A stretch of DNA of 64,000 nt from Marinomonas hwangdonensis (GTDB taxonomy: Bacteria > Pseudomonadota > Gammaproteobacteria > Pseudomonadales > Marinomonadaceae), in assembly GCF_003721245.1 (NCBI RefSeq), contig NZ_RIZG01000006.1, positions 62,001 through 126,000 on the forward strand. Reading direction: 5' to 3'. Positions 46,565-56,540 of the stretch are shown in pieces (the stretch's first letter is position 1; each line of letters starts with the position of its first letter). The notes beneath the pieces are model-generated. The model did no database searches and was not told the DNA's origin. It was given only the letters and a program-made list of their open reading frames with translations. The position numbers were made by a program, and so were the translations under genes.

Positions 46565-46591
46565 AAAAAAGGCCGTATAGGCCTTTTTTTT
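46565..46591 (+). terminator. Rho-independent terminator after the YeeE/YedE pair
   Basis: A ten-base stem (AAAAAAGGCC and complement), a five-base loop and a long T-run. Confidence 0.92.
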
Positions 46592-46619
46592 ATTCGTGAG
46601 CGTAAAAATACTTGACCAT

Positions 46620-46740
46620 GGACCGCTAGGGCATTAAATTTCGCCCGCGTCGTTGCTGAACATAATCCGCACCGCTTCAACTGCTGCGCTAGTCGCTTAA
46701 GGCCACAGAGCCGGATAAGTTACAGCCATAAGTAGGGCGT
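46620..46740. other. GC-rich patch upstream of the decarboxylase gene
   Basis: This stretch is clearly more GC-rich than its flanks. On the minus strand it holds a 20-codon open frame ending VRIMFSNDAGEI and a stop, which looks like a broken gene end or dispersed repeat. I see no intact gene. Confidence 0.4.
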
Positions 46741-46741
46741 G

Positions 46742-46770
46742 TTAAAGTAAAGGCGTTTACTTTTTATAAT
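46742..46770 (+). promoter_or_regulatory. Promoter with internal dyad before the decarboxylase gene
   Basis: A perfect -10 TATAAT (46765-46770) follows a weak -35 (TTAAAG). Between them lies the palindrome AAAGTAAA-GGCG-TTTACTTT (46744-46763), placed as a repressor operator would be. Confidence 0.6.
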
Positions 46771-46807
46771 CGGTTTATGTTTTGCATAATTAAGGAGCTT
46801 TTTGCCC

Positions 46808-47974
46808 ATGACTATCGACGTTAATTCTTTCTACACTCCAGAGCGTTTTGCTCGTTTTAAAGCCTTTGCTGAAACCAAAGAAACCCCTTTTGTCGTGATT
46901 GATACGGAAATCATTGACGAAGCTTATACTGAGCTAACCAAGGGTTTCCCTATCGCAGACATTTTTTATGCGATAAAAGCGAATCCAGCACCAGAAATAT
47001 TGACTCTTCTGCGTGATCGCGGCTCAAATTTCGATGTCGCTTCTCGCTATGAATTGGACAAACTTCTTGCCATTGGTGATGTTTCTCCTGATCGTGTTAG
47101 CTATGGCAACACCATTAAAAAAGCCAAAGATGTACGCTACTTTTATGAAAAAGGTGTGCGTATGTTTGCAACCGATTCAGAAGCCGATTTACGCAACATT
47201 GCTAAAGCAGCCCCAGGATCTCGCGTTTATGTTCGCATTCTAACGGAAGGCACCGTAACCGCTGATTGGCCTTTATCTCGTAAATTTGGTTGCCGCCCTG
47301 ATATGGCAATGGACTTGCTGATTTTAGCAAAAGAATTAGGCCTAATACCTTATGGCATTTCTTTCCATGTTGGCTCACAGCAGCGCGACATCGGTGCCTG
47401 GGACGCAGCCATTGCGAGTGTCAAAGTTATCTTTGAGCGCTTAAAAGAAGAGGACAATATTGAATTAGAAATGATCAATATGGGAGGCGGATTCCCTGCC
47501 AACTATATCGCTCGTACCAATGAGCTTTCTACGTATGCGGAAGAGATCTCCCGCTTTCTAGAAGAAGATTTTGGTAGCAAGCTGCCTCGTATCATTCTGG
47601 AGCCAGGCCGCTCCTTGATCTCAAATGCGGGTGTTTTGGTCAGTGAAGTGGTATTGATTTCACGTAAATCTCATACGGCACTTAACCGCTGGGTATTTAC
47701 TGACGTGGGTAAGTTTTCTGGTTTGATTGAAACCTTGGACGAATCTATTAAGTACCCAATCTACGTCGAGAAAGGCGGTGAGCTTGAAGAAGTGATTATT
47801 GCTGGGCCAACGTGTGACAGTGCAGACATCATGTATGAGAACTACAAGTATGGTTTACCCCTGAACTTGGCTATTGGCGATAAGATGTATTGGTTATCGA
47901 CAGGCGCTTACACAACCACTTACAGCGCTGTTGAATTTAATGGCTTCCCACCATTGGCTTCATACTACTTGTAA
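46808..47974 (+). CDS. Ornithine/lysine-type PLP decarboxylase (fold type III)
   Basis: A 388-residue alanine-racemase-fold decarboxylase. The PLP lysine is K57 in FYAIKANPAPEIL; the phosphate-binding glycines are in MNMGGGFP and the substrate-side cysteine in GPTCDSADIM. It makes putrescine (or cadaverine) and resembles the ornithine decarboxylases of pseudomonads, which are unlike E. coli SpeC. AAGGAG lies ten bases before the ATG; an in-frame TTG two codons upstream has closer spacing. Confidence 0.9.
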   Translation: MTIDVNSFYTPERFARFKAFAETKETPFVVIDTEIIDEAYTELTKGFPIADIFYAIKANPAPEILTLLRDRGSNFDVASRYELDKLLAIGDVSPDRVSYGNTIKKAKDVRYFYEKGVRMFATDSEADLRNIAKAAPGSRVYVRILTEGTVTADWPLSRKFGCRPDMAMDLLILAKELGLIPYGISFHVGSQQRDIGAWDAAIASVKVIFERLKEEDNIELEMINMGGGFPANYIARTNELSTYAEEISRFLEEDFGSKLPRIILEPGRSLISNAGVLVSEVVLISRKSHTALNRWVFTDVGKFSGLIETLDESIKYPIYVEKGGELEEVIIAGPTCDSADIMYENYKYGLPLNLAIGDKMYWLSTGAYTTTYSAVEFNGFPPLASYYL

Positions 47975-48012
47975 TATCGTCCAATGTAGCGTGACTTAAA
48001 ATAGACAATAAT

Positions 48013-48046
48013 AGCCTCAGAATAGACATATTCTGAGGCTTTTTTA
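48013..48046 (+). terminator. Rho-independent terminator after the decarboxylase gene
   Basis: A 12-base perfect stem (AGCCTCAGAATA and complement), a four-base loop and a T-run. Confidence 0.93.
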
Positions 48047-48103
48047 TTGGAATGAACGCTGTACTGAGCAATAATACTCTTTCATTTAAAAAAGGAACTT
48101 GCC

Positions 48104-48937
48104 TTGTATTGTCTCAGCGAACTTGTCATTTACCCTGTTAAATCCACTCAAGGCATCACTTTAACGTCTAGCCAAGTCGTCGACTCCGGTCTTTGGGGAG
48201 ATCGTCGATATACGCTCATCAATCCCGTTGGCGAGATTATAACGGGGCGCACTCACCCGCAAATTACATTAATCGCCGGCAAACAACTCGATGACAGCCG
48301 TTGGCGATTCTCGCACCCCACTATGAAGACGGATTTGCTATTAGATAAGGCCAGCTTTTTTGATGTATATACCGATATTGTGGTCTGGGAAGACGCTGTA
48401 AAAGCACAATTCACGGCAGAGACCGCGAACTTATGGTTTAGTCAAATCGCTGGCGAAGACGTAAAGCTGGTGCATTTCGGAGACGCATCACGACGCTTTA
48501 CCCATCGAAAGCCAGATGTCCCCGTTGGTTTTGCAGACGGCTACCCTTTTTTGCTGACAACAGAATCCTCTCTCAGCGAATTAAATCGCACCTGCACTCA
48601 AAGCATTAAAATGGCTCAGTTTCGGCCTAACCTTGTGATTTGTGGCAATCACGCTTTTGAGGAAGACAAGTGGAAGCGAATCCGAATAGGATCTGTTCTA
48701 TTTGAAAACGTCAAACCCTGCATTCGCTGTATTTTTACGACCTTGAATCCGCAAACAGCAGAGCGCATTCCTAAGGGCGAACCTTTAAAAACACTGGGTA
48801 AATTTCGACTACTTGAAGATAAGGGCATTACCTTTGGCATTAATCTTGTTGCACTCAATAAAGGCACGATTCAAGTAGGAGATGATGTCGAAATACTAGA
48901 ATATCAAGAAGCCCATTCTTACGTCGACAGGCGATAA
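48104..48937 (+). CDS. MOSC-domain protein
   Basis: A 277-residue protein with an N-terminal MOSC_N beta barrel (MYCLSELVIYPVKSTQGI) and the MOSC domain, whose active-site cysteine sits in NVKPCIRCIFTTL. MOSC proteins use the molybdenum cofactor or pass sulfur; the mARC-like N-hydroxylated-base reductases have this same two-domain layout. It starts at a TTG with AAAGGAA upstream; no ATG is better placed. Confidence 0.85.
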   Translation: MYCLSELVIYPVKSTQGITLTSSQVVDSGLWGDRRYTLINPVGEIITGRTHPQITLIAGKQLDDSRWRFSHPTMKTDLLLDKASFFDVYTDIVVWEDAVKAQFTAETANLWFSQIAGEDVKLVHFGDASRRFTHRKPDVPVGFADGYPFLLTTESSLSELNRTCTQSIKMAQFRPNLVICGNHAFEEDKWKRIRIGSVLFENVKPCIRCIFTTLNPQTAERIPKGEPLKTLGKFRLLEDKGITFGINLVALNKGTIQVGDDVEILEYQEAHSYVDRR

Positions 48938-48983
48938 TCGGCCCACAGCAGCGATTCACAACACCCTCTTCATCAAAACAATA

Positions 48984-49013
48984 AAAAAGGAAAGCCAAAT
49001 GACTTTCCTTTTT
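48984..49013. terminator. Terminator between the MOSC gene and ybiT
   Basis: An 11-base stem (AAAAAGGAAAG and complement) with an eight-base loop and T-runs on both strands. Confidence 0.88.
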
Positions 49014-49063
49014 CAATGAGTTTCTTGTATTTGAATGATTACGGCAGAAACAGTCTTATTACC

Positions 49064-50650
49064 TTAAGACTGTTGCTTCGCTAAGTACTCATCGTAAGTA
49101 CCGTGGAAATCGACAATTCCGTCGCTTGTCACTTCGACAATTCGAGAAGCCAGAGACGAAACAAATTCGCGGTCATGGCTGACGAAAATTAACGTACCAG
49201 GGTAATTCTCAAGGGCAAGGTTCAGCGATTCGATGGATTCCATGTCCATATGGTTCGTTGGTTCATCCATGACCAATACGTTGGGTTTTTGCAGCATTAG
49301 CTTACCGAACAACATCCGGCCTTGCTCACCACCGGACAGGACTTTAACGGATTTTTTAATGTCGTTTTGTGAGAACAACAAACGCCCCAAAGTACCACGA
49401 ATAATCTGCTCATCATCACCCTCTTGACCCCATTGTGACATCCACTCAATGAGATCAACGTCTTCTTCGAATTCATGGTGATGATCCTGTGCATAATAGC
49501 CAATATTGGCATTTTCAGACCATTTTACATGACCTTTTGTAAGCTCAGTGTCACCAACAAGGCATTTTAGTAGGGTGGTTTTACCGATACCATTTGGCCC
49601 GATAACGGCAATGCGCTCGCCTACTTCAACCATCATGTTTAAACCGCTAAATAAAACTTCATCGTAAGACTTTGCCACATTTTCAATCTGTACAGCCGTG
49701 CGGTGAAGTTTTTTCGCTTGCTCGAATCGGATGAAAGGATTTTGGCGGCTCGACGGTTTAACGTCTTCAAGCTGAATTTTATCAATTTGCTTAGCACGAG
49801 AAGTCGCTTGCTTAGACTTTGACGCATTTGCCGAGAAACGACTGACAAACGACTTTAACTCGCTAATCTGCGCTTTTTTCTTTGCATTATCTGACAACAA
49901 ACGCTCACGAGCCTGAGTAGCGGCCGTCATATATTCGTCGTAGTTGCCAGAAAATAAACGCAACTCGCCGTAATCTAAGTCCGCCATGTTAGTGCAGACC
50001 GAGTTTAGGAAGTGGCGGTCATGGGAAATGATAATCATGGTGCAGTTGCGCTCCACCAAAACCCCCTCTAACCAACGTATGGTATTGATATCAAGGTTGT
50101 TGGTTGGCTCGTCCAGCAGGAGTATTTCAGGGTCTGAGAAAAGGGCTTGGGCAAGCAACACACGAAGCTTCAAGCCAGGCGCCACTTCGCTCATTAGACC
50201 GTAGTGCTGTTCAGTAGGAATCCCCACGCCTAACAGCAATTCACCGGCACGAGCATCGGCCGTATAGCCATCCATTTCAGCAAATTCCGCCTCTAAATCC
50301 CCAGCGCGCAGACCATCCGCTTCTGTCATTTCGGGATTCGCGTAAATCGCATCTTTTTCTGCTTTTATTGCCCAAAGCTCAGTGTGTCCCATGATGACGG
50401 TATCAATAACGGAATACTCTTCGAAAGCAAATTGATCTTGTTTTAACTTACCAAGACGTTCATTAGGGTCTTTAGAGACGTTACCTGAGCTTGGTTCTAG
50501 GTCGCCACCCAGAATTTTCATAAACGTTGACTTACCGCAGCCATTGGCGCCAATAAGACCGTAGCGTTTGCCTTCACCAAACTTAACAGACACGTTTTCA
50601 AAAAGAGGTTTCGCACCAAATTGCATGGTGATATTAGCCGTCGTTAACAA
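49064..50650 (-). CDS. ybiT: ABC-F ATPase YbiT
   Basis: A 528-residue ABC-F protein with two nucleotide-binding domains and no membrane part. Walker A motifs are GANGCGKST and GPNGIGKTT. The first signature reads [12 protein letters not shown] instead of LSGGQ, as in E. coli YbiT; the second is LSGGEQGR. The linker ([21 protein letters not shown]) is the ribosome-contacting part. It likely rescues stalled ribosomes. It starts at the TTG at 50650 with GGAAG before it, which gives the E. coli length; the frame extends 18 codons further. Confidence 0.95.
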   Translation of the reverse strand: MLTTANITMQFGAKPLFENVSVKFGEGKRYGLIGANGCGKSTFMKILGGDLEPSSGNVSKDPNERLGKLKQDQFAFEEYSVIDTVIMGHTELWAIKAEKDAIYANPEMTEADGLRAGDLEAEFAEMDGYTADARAGELLLGVGIPTEQHYGLMSEVAPGLKLRVLLAQALFSDPEILLLDEPTNNLDINTIRWLEGVLVERNCTMIIISHDRHFLNSVCTNMADLDYGELRLFSGNYDEYMTAATQARERLLSDNAKKKAQISELKSFVSRFSANASKSKQATSRAKQIDKIQLEDVKPSSRQNPFIRFEQAKKLHRTAVQIENVAKSYDEVLFSGLNMMVEVGERIAVIGPNGIGKTTLLKCLVGDTELTKGHVKWSENANIGYYAQDHHHEFEEDVDLIEWMSQWGQEGDDEQIIRGTLGRLLFSQNDIKKSVKVLSGGEQGRMLFGKLMLQKPNVLVMDEPTNHMDMESIESLNLALENYPGTLIFVSHDREFVSSLASRIVEVTSDGIVDFHGTYDEYLAKQQS

Positions 50651-50949
50651 AGTATTCTTCCGTTTATCATGATGTGAATGATGGATTCCCAATACAAGAT
50701 GCACTGAGAGTAATATAGATTGCCTTATTATCGCACAGATGCATGACTGTCTTTAAGCGTGAAAATCATTATTAGAAAAAAAAGCCTGCAGGGACTATCT
50801 TAAAAATAGAGGAATGAACCGAAATTCCATGTTTTGACACTCAAAAGGCGTTTTCACATTAATTTGCTAATAAGAAATATCATTTACTATAAAGAAAACT
50901 CGTTTTTGGTCGTCATCTTGTCATAACCCATAACAATAAGGCGGCTATT
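50651..50949. promoter_or_regulatory. Divergent intergenic region with a promoter for the cyclic-nucleotide-binding gene
   Basis: About 300 non-coding bases between ybiT and the next gene. Rightwards, TTGCTA (50864-50869), an 18-base spacer and TATAAA (50888-50893) form a fair promoter. I see no further gene or repeat. Confidence 0.5.
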
Positions 50950-51465
50950 ATGAATCCCGTCACATTAAAAACACCCAACAAAAAACTCAGTGACGCCCTA
51001 TCACTCTCTCGTTTAAAAAATGCTTCTATTTTTGGCGCCCTATCAGACAGTGGCATTCAATTTTTACTAGATCAAGGAAAGCTTCATACCTTTGAGAAAG
51101 ACGATGAGATCTTTGCGTATGGAGACAAAGGCAACAGTTTTTATGTGGTTTTAGAGGGTGAGCTAGATTTTTACAAACAACATGACAGTAAAAAAAGGCT
51201 TACACGGACAATCTACTTTGGCGAAGCCATAGGCTTTGTGTCCATGATTGCACTTCATCAAAGAGTGGGGAGCTTGGTAGCCGTAAAAAGCGGCATCCTA
51301 GTCGAAGTATCCAGCGATGTATTCAGTGATTTTCACGACCGCCATCCATTTGACTTTGGCATTTTATTAATGAATCTTGCCAGAGACATGGGTAGAACCA
51401 TACGCGAACTAAGCAATGCTTTGGTAGAAAATGATGTCGCGATTAATAAAAAATCGCTTAAATAA
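50950..51465 (+). CDS. Cyclic-nucleotide-binding domain protein
   Basis: A 171-residue protein with one CNB domain (about 22-140): FEKDDEIFAYGDKGNSFYVVLEGELDF, then GEAIGFVSMIALHQRVGSLVAVKSG. The phosphate-binding cassette lacks a clear RxA core, so ligand binding is uncertain. There is no helix-turn-helix, so it is not a CRP-type regulator; it probably senses a signal for an unknown partner. Confidence 0.8.
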   Translation: MNPVTLKTPNKKLSDALSLSRLKNASIFGALSDSGIQFLLDQGKLHTFEKDDEIFAYGDKGNSFYVVLEGELDFYKQHDSKKRLTRTIYFGEAIGFVSMIALHQRVGSLVAVKSGILVEVSSDVFSDFHDRHPFDFGILLMNLARDMGRTIRELSNALVENDVAINKKSLK

Positions 51466-51477
51466 TACGATAAAAAA

Positions 51478-51525
51478 CTATAAAACAAGCCGACGAAATA
51501 ATCTTTCATTCAACTTGTTTTATAG
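51478..51525. repeat. Long-loop inverted repeat after the CNB gene
   Basis: CTATAAAACAAG and its perfect complement lie 24 bases apart, between two convergent genes. It may be a terminator. Confidence 0.5.
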
Positions 51526-51538
51526 CCGTTTCGCTCTA

Positions 51539-51892
51539 TTAACCGACTGCTGCAACAACAGAGATTTCAACCAGCAGTTCTTGACGGGCCATTCTAGCCT
51601 CTACACAGGCGCGTGCTGGCGCATGACCTTCAGGTATCCAGGCATCCCAAACAGCATTCATAGCAGCAAAATCTTTCATGTCACGTAGGTAAATCGTAGC
51701 AGATAATATACTGGAACGATCTGATCCAGCCTGATCTAGTAGGGCATCTACTTTTTCAAGCATGGTTCTAGTTTGCTCTGCTATGTCTGTATTTGCATCT
51801 GCGCCAACTTGGCCACACAAATACACCGTCTCGTTGTGCTTAACGATTCGACTCATGCGTTGACCTACTTCCATGCGCTCAATGGTCGCCAT
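51539..51892 (-). CDS. RidA-family protein (YoaB-like)
   Basis: A 117-residue RidA/YjgF-family protein. The blocks [20 protein letters not shown] and [25 protein letters not shown] fit the YoaB-like Rid subgroup, whose active-site arginine lies in the second block. RidA proper clears reactive enamines; Rid5-7-type paralogues have unclear activity. It has its own start well separated from the next gene. Confidence 0.86.
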   Translation of the reverse strand: MATIERMEVGQRMSRIVKHNETVYLCGQVGADANTDIAEQTRTMLEKVDALLDQAGSDRSSILSATIYLRDMKDFAAMNAVWDAWIPEGHAPARACVEARMARQELLVEISVVAAVG

Positions 51893-51978
51893 AAAAACCT
51901 CTTTTTATTTGATAATAAATAATGGGAGAAAAAGACTCCCCTTCGTTGCAAAGGACAAACAATATAAATAATGCCCGT

Positions 51979-52587
51979 TTAGAACTCCAGCCCTTTTTGC
52001 GCTTTTATTCCTCTTTTGAAGGCATGCTTTACTTCTTTTATTTCACTTACTGTGTCCGCCAACTCTACTAAGGCACTACTTGCACCACGCCCTGTCACCA
52101 CGAGATGCTGATTTTCGGGACGTTTCATTAGCGCTTCAAGCACTTCGTCTTCGTTCAAATACTCGTAATGCAGCAAGTAAGTTAATTCATCTAGTACCAC
52201 TAAATCGATGCTGTCATCAGACAACATCGCCGAGGCTTTCTCCCATGCTTGCAGAGAAGAAGCCACATCAGACTCACGGTTTTGTGTTTCCCACGTGAAG
52301 CCAGCCGGCATAATTTCCCACTGAACATTAGGTTGCTGCTTGAAAAAGTCGATTTCACCCGTATTCCATTCGCCCTTCAAAAACTGCACCACACCTACCT
52401 TCATACCATGCCCTAAAGCACGAGCGACCATACCTAGGGCAGAGCTGGACTTGCCTTTACCATTGCCGGTTAACAAAACAAAAGTACCTTTGTCTTCTTG
52501 AGCTTTAGCAATGCGCTTGTCCACGTGTGACTTAATGGCTTGCATGCGCACCTTGTGCTTTTCTGGGTCTTTGATCGCTTTTGTCAT
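51979..52587 (-). CDS. cobO: Cob(I)alamin adenosyltransferase (CobO/BtuR type)
   Basis: A 202-residue CobA-type adenosyltransferase. The P-loop GNGKGKSS is at 41-48 and the family block VVQFLKGEWNTGE follows. It adds the adenosyl group to reduced corrinoids. It lies 73 bases after metH on the same strand, so both B12-related genes may share a transcript. Confidence 0.95.
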   Translation of the reverse strand: MTKAIKDPEKHKVRMQAIKSHVDKRIAKAQEDKGTFVLLTGNGKGKSSSALGMVARALGHGMKVGVVQFLKGEWNTGEIDFFKQQPNVQWEIMPAGFTWETQNRESDVASSLQAWEKASAMLSDDSIDLVVLDELTYLLHYEYLNEDEVLEALMKRPENQHLVVTGRGASSALVELADTVSEIKEVKHAFKRGIKAQKGLEF

Positions 52588-52660
52588 AAAAATACTTAAT
52601 CCTTTGCGCTGTCATATTCATTAAAGTCGTTAAGTTGAGTAATACTGCGCCCTACTGTAT

Positions 52661-55600
52661 TTAAATACGATCATCTTCTGGATCGTACCCTAAATTCGGC
52701 GCCAGCCAGCGCTCAGCATCGTCTTTAGACATACCTTTACGCTTGGCGTAATCGTCAACTTGGTCAGGACCTATCTTCCCTACCCCAAAATACGTTGCCT
52801 CTGGGTGCGCAAAATACCAACCACTCACCGCTGCGGTCGGTAACATTGCGAAGCTTTCCGTAATTTCCATATCAATTTTATCTTTCACATCCAATAGAGT
52901 CCATAACTTGGCCTTTTCTGTGTGATCAGGGCACGCTGGATAGCCCGGTGCTGGACGAATACCTTGGTATTTCTCTTTGATCAATTGCTCATTGGTTAGC
53001 GCTTCGGATTCAGCATAACCCCAAAATTCTTTACGCACTTTTTTATGTAAATACTCTGCGGTGGCTTCCGCTAATCGGTCGGCGACGGCTTTTATCATAA
53101 TAGAGTTGTAATCATCATGATCGGCTTCATATTTCGCCACCAAAGGATCAATACCAAAGCCTGCCGCACAAGCAAATGCGCCAATATAGTCCGCGACACC
53201 ACTGTCTTTTGGTGCAACAAAATCCGCTAAACTGTGATTGTATTTACCGGGTGCGGTGAGCTCATTCTGAATACGAAGGAAAGACAAGCGCTCAATCACA
53301 TCACTGCGAGATTCATCCGCATAAATTTCGATATCATCGTGATTCACTTGATTGGCAGGAAATAACCCCACCACAGCACGAGCTTGTAAGCACTGTGTTG
53401 CTATCACTTCGTCGAGCATTTTTAACGCGTCTTGGTAAACACGCGTTGCCTCAACCCCAACCACTTCATCAGTGAGAATACGCGGATAGGCGCCTGCCAA
53501 TTCCCATGTTTGGAAAAATGGCGTCCAGTCTATGTAATCCTTAACCACGTTAAGATCGATGTCCTTTTCAGTCAGTACAGTCACACCCAATTTCTTAGGT
53601 TGAACAACATGACCATCGAACTGAATAGGTGGTTTGTTCTGACGCGCTTTATCAAGCGAGACTCGACGGCCTGCTTTAGCTCTGTCTTTATAACGAATAC
53701 GCGTTTTCTCGTAATCGGCTTTAATTTCATCAACAAATTTTTGACGCCGCTCTTTATCTTTACTCAATAGAGCACTCGCCACACCGACGCTACGCGATGC
53801 GTTAGTGACATGAACCACTTGATTACGCTTGTAATTTTGTTCGATTTTTACCGCTGTATGCGCTTTTGATGTAGTGGCACCACCAATCATCACGGGCAAA
53901 TTAAATCCTTGGCGCTCCATTTCTTTCGCTACGTGCACCATTTCATCGAGTGACGGCGTGATCAAGCCTGACAAGCCAATCATGTCTGCGCCCTCTTCTT
54001 TCGCCGTACGCAAGATTTTTTCGGCCGAAACCATGACACCAAGATCAATCACTTCAAAGTTGTTGCACTGAAGAACGACACCCACAATATTTTTACCGAT
54101 ATCGTGTACGTCACCCTTTACCGTCGCCATGACAATTTTGCCATTGCTTGATGAGGCCGTATCCTTGTTGCGAAGTTTTTCCTCCTCGATGAATGGCATC
54201 AAGTACGCAACCGCCTTCTTCATTACTCGGGCCGATTTCACCACCTGCGGCAAAAACATCTTTCCAGATCCAAACAAGTCGCCAACGATGCTCATACCGT
54301 CCATCAGTGGCCCTTCAATGACCTCTAAAGGACGATCATATAATTGACGAGCTTCTTCAGTGTCCTCATCAATAAATTCCGTAATGCCTTTAACAAGTGC
54401 ATGACTAAGACGATCAGAAACTGGTAAGCCGCGCCATTCTTGGGTTTCTTTTTCAGCCACTTCACCATTGCCGGCAAATTCACCCGCCATCGCAAGTAGA
54501 TTGTCCGTTGCATCGGGAGTGCGGTTCAGTACTGCGTCCTCTACCGCATTACGCAGCTTAGGCGGAATATCTTCGTACAACGCAAGCTGCCCCGCGTTAA
54601 CAATCCCCATTGTCATGCCCTGCTTAATGGCATGGTATAAGAACACAGCGTGAATCGCTTCGCGAACAGGGTTATTGCCCCGGAACGAGAAAGAAACGTT
54701 CGACACACCACCCGATACCTTGGCATAAGGCAATTCACGAGTAATGTCGCCTGTTGCCTCAATGAAGTCTAAAGCGTAACGGTTATGCTCTTCTATCCCA
54801 GTGGCAATCGCAAAAATATTAGGATCGAAAATAATGTCTTCTGGCGGAAAGCCGACTTCATCAACCAAAATATGATACGAACGGCGACAAATCTCGATCT
54901 TGCGAGCACGGGTATCCGCTTGCCCGACTTCATCAAACGCCATGACAATAACGGCTGCGCCGTATTTCATGAGTTTACGAGCTTGCTCGCGGAACTTATC
55001 TTCGCCCTCTTTCATACTGATAGAGTTAACCACGCCTTTACCTTGAATCCATTTCAAGCCAGCTTCTAAAATCTCCCATTTCGAAGAATCAAGCATGATT
55101 GGCACACGAGAAATATCAGGTTCTGATGCGATAAGCTTAAGAAAACGCTCCATGGCGGCCTGCGAATCCAACATGCCTTCATCCATGTTGATGTCGATAA
55201 TTTGTGCGCCGTTTTCCACTTGTTGGCGTGCCACATCCAGCGCAGTATCAAAGTCACCTTCTTTGATAAGACGCTTAAACATCGCCGAGCCCGTCACGTT
55301 GGTACGTTCACCGACGTTGACGAACAAGCTATTACCATCAATATTAAACGGTTCTAGACCGGACAAACGACACGCTTTTTCAATGTCAGGAATAATACGA
55401 GGCGCCGCATCAGCAAAGGCTTTGGCGAAGGTAGCAATATGTTCTGGTGACGTACCGCAGCAACCACCGATAATGTTCAAAAAGCCTGAGTCCACCCAAC
55501 CCTGAATCTCTTCCAACATTTCCTCTGGTGACTCATCGTACTCACCAAATGCATTGGGTAAGCCTGCGTTAGGGTGAGCAGAGACATGCGTATCCGCAAT

Positions 55601-56395
55601 ACGTGAAAGTTCTTCAACGTATTGGCGCAGCTCTTTTGGCCCCAAAGCACAGTTTAATCCAACAGAAATGGGCTTAGCATGAGAAATAGAGTTCCAAAAG
55701 GCTTCCGTGGTTTGGCCTGATAACGTTCGGCCCGAAGCATCTGTAATGGTGCCTGAAATCATGATTGGGTAACGAACGCCAGTTTTTTCGAAATAATCTA
55801 ATACTGCGTAAATAGCGGCTTTGGCATTCAATGTATCGAAAATTGTCTCGATAAGGATAATATCAACGCCACCCTTAATTAGGCCATCAACCGCTGTGGT
55901 ATAGGCCGCAACAAGCTCATCAAAATGCACGTTACGAAACCCTGGGTCGTTCACATCAGGGGAAATCGTACAAGTACGGCTAGTCGGACCAACCGCACCG
56001 GCAACAAAACGTGGCTTGTGTGGATTTTGTTTGGTGAATTCGTCTGCGGCTTCACGCGCTAAACGAGCGGATTCAAAATTAAGCTCGTAGCTAAGTTCTT
56101 CCATGTGATAGTCAAGCATGGAAATGTAATTGGCGTTGAAGGTGTTGGTTTCAATGATATCGGCGCCAGCGGCAAGGTAGCTGGAATAAATGTCTTTTAT
56201 GATCTTTGGCTGAGTCAGAGAAAGCAGGTCATTATTGCCTTTTAAGTCACTATTCCAATCCGCAAAACGGTCGCCGCGATAATCTTTTTCTTCTAATTTA
56301 TACGATTGAATCATGGTGCCCATGGCGCCATCTAAGATCAATACGTTTTCAGCTAATCGTTTTTCAATAATAGAATACGAGTCGGACTTTACCAC
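52661..56395 (-). CDS. metH: Cobalamin-dependent methionine synthase
   Basis: A 1244-residue four-module enzyme. In order: homocysteine-binding barrel ([10 protein letters not shown], zinc cysteines in [10 protein letters not shown]), pterin-binding barrel (near residue 360, [13 protein letters not shown]), the helical cap and cobalamin domain with the B12 histidine in [11 protein letters not shown], and the AdoMet-binding reactivation domain ending in [11 protein letters not shown]. It methylates homocysteine with methyl-tetrahydrofolate. It starts at the GTG at 56395, with GAGG eight bases upstream; no cobalamin riboswitch is visible before it. Confidence 0.97.
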   Translation of the reverse strand: MVKSDSYSIIEKRLAENVLILDGAMGTMIQSYKLEEKDYRGDRFADWNSDLKGNNDLLSLTQPKIIKDIYSSYLAAGADIIETNTFNANYISMLDYHMEELSYELNFESARLAREAADEFTKQNPHKPRFVAGAVGPTSRTCTISPDVNDPGFRNVHFDELVAAYTTAVDGLIKGGVDIILIETIFDTLNAKAAIYAVLDYFEKTGVRYPIMISGTITDASGRTLSGQTTEAFWNSISHAKPISVGLNCALGPKELRQYVEELSRIADTHVSAHPNAGLPNAFGEYDESPEEMLEEIQGWVDSGFLNIIGGCCGTSPEHIATFAKAFADAAPRIIPDIEKACRLSGLEPFNIDGNSLFVNVGERTNVTGSAMFKRLIKEGDFDTALDVARQQVENGAQIIDINMDEGMLDSQAAMERFLKLIASEPDISRVPIMLDSSKWEILEAGLKWIQGKGVVNSISMKEGEDKFREQARKLMKYGAAVIVMAFDEVGQADTRARKIEICRRSYHILVDEVGFPPEDIIFDPNIFAIATGIEEHNRYALDFIEATGDITRELPYAKVSGGVSNVSFSFRGNNPVREAIHAVFLYHAIKQGMTMGIVNAGQLALYEDIPPKLRNAVEDAVLNRTPDATDNLLAMAGEFAGNGEVAEKETQEWRGLPVSDRLSHALVKGITEFIDEDTEEARQLYDRPLEVIEGPLMDGMSIVGDLFGSGKMFLPQVVKSARVMKKAVAYLMPFIEEEKLRNKDTASSSNGKIVMATVKGDVHDIGKNIVGVVLQCNNFEVIDLGVMVSAEKILRTAKEEGADMIGLSGLITPSLDEMVHVAKEMERQGFNLPVMIGGATTSKAHTAVKIEQNYKRNQVVHVTNASRSVGVASALLSKDKERRQKFVDEIKADYEKTRIRYKDRAKAGRRVSLDKARQNKPPIQFDGHVVQPKKLGVTVLTEKDIDLNVVKDYIDWTPFFQTWELAGAYPRILTDEVVGVEATRVYQDALKMLDEVIATQCLQARAVVGLFPANQVNHDDIEIYADESRSDVIERLSFLRIQNELTAPGKYNHSLADFVAPKDSGVADYIGAFACAAGFGIDPLVAKYEADHDDYNSIMIKAVADRLAEATAEYLHKKVRKEFWGYAESEALTNEQLIKEKYQGIRPAPGYPACPDHTEKAKLWTLLDVKDKIDMEITESFAMLPTAAVSGWYFAHPEATYFGVGKIGPDQVDDYAKRKGMSKDDAERWLAPNLGYDPEDDRI

Positions 56396-56493
56396 TGGAA
56401 TTACCTCAAAAAAGTATATACCAGCTACTATACCCAAAAGACGCAATCAACGCGTTGAAAAATAATAATGTGGAGTTGAATGATGCGAGGTAA

Positions 56494-56532
56494 AACCAAG
56501 AGAAGGCGTTACGAATCCGCCTTCTCTTGGTT
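56494..56532 (-). terminator. Terminator after the coiled-coil lipoprotein gene
   Basis: A perfect 15-base stem (AACCAAGAGAAGGCG and complement) with a nine-base loop, followed on the minus strand by a short T-run. Confidence 0.88.
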
Positions 56533-56540
56533 GCTATCCG

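Noticed and set aside
56396-56493. Cobalamin riboswitch before metH
   Set aside because: No B12-box-like sequence or room for the structure; only about 100 bases before the preceding terminator.
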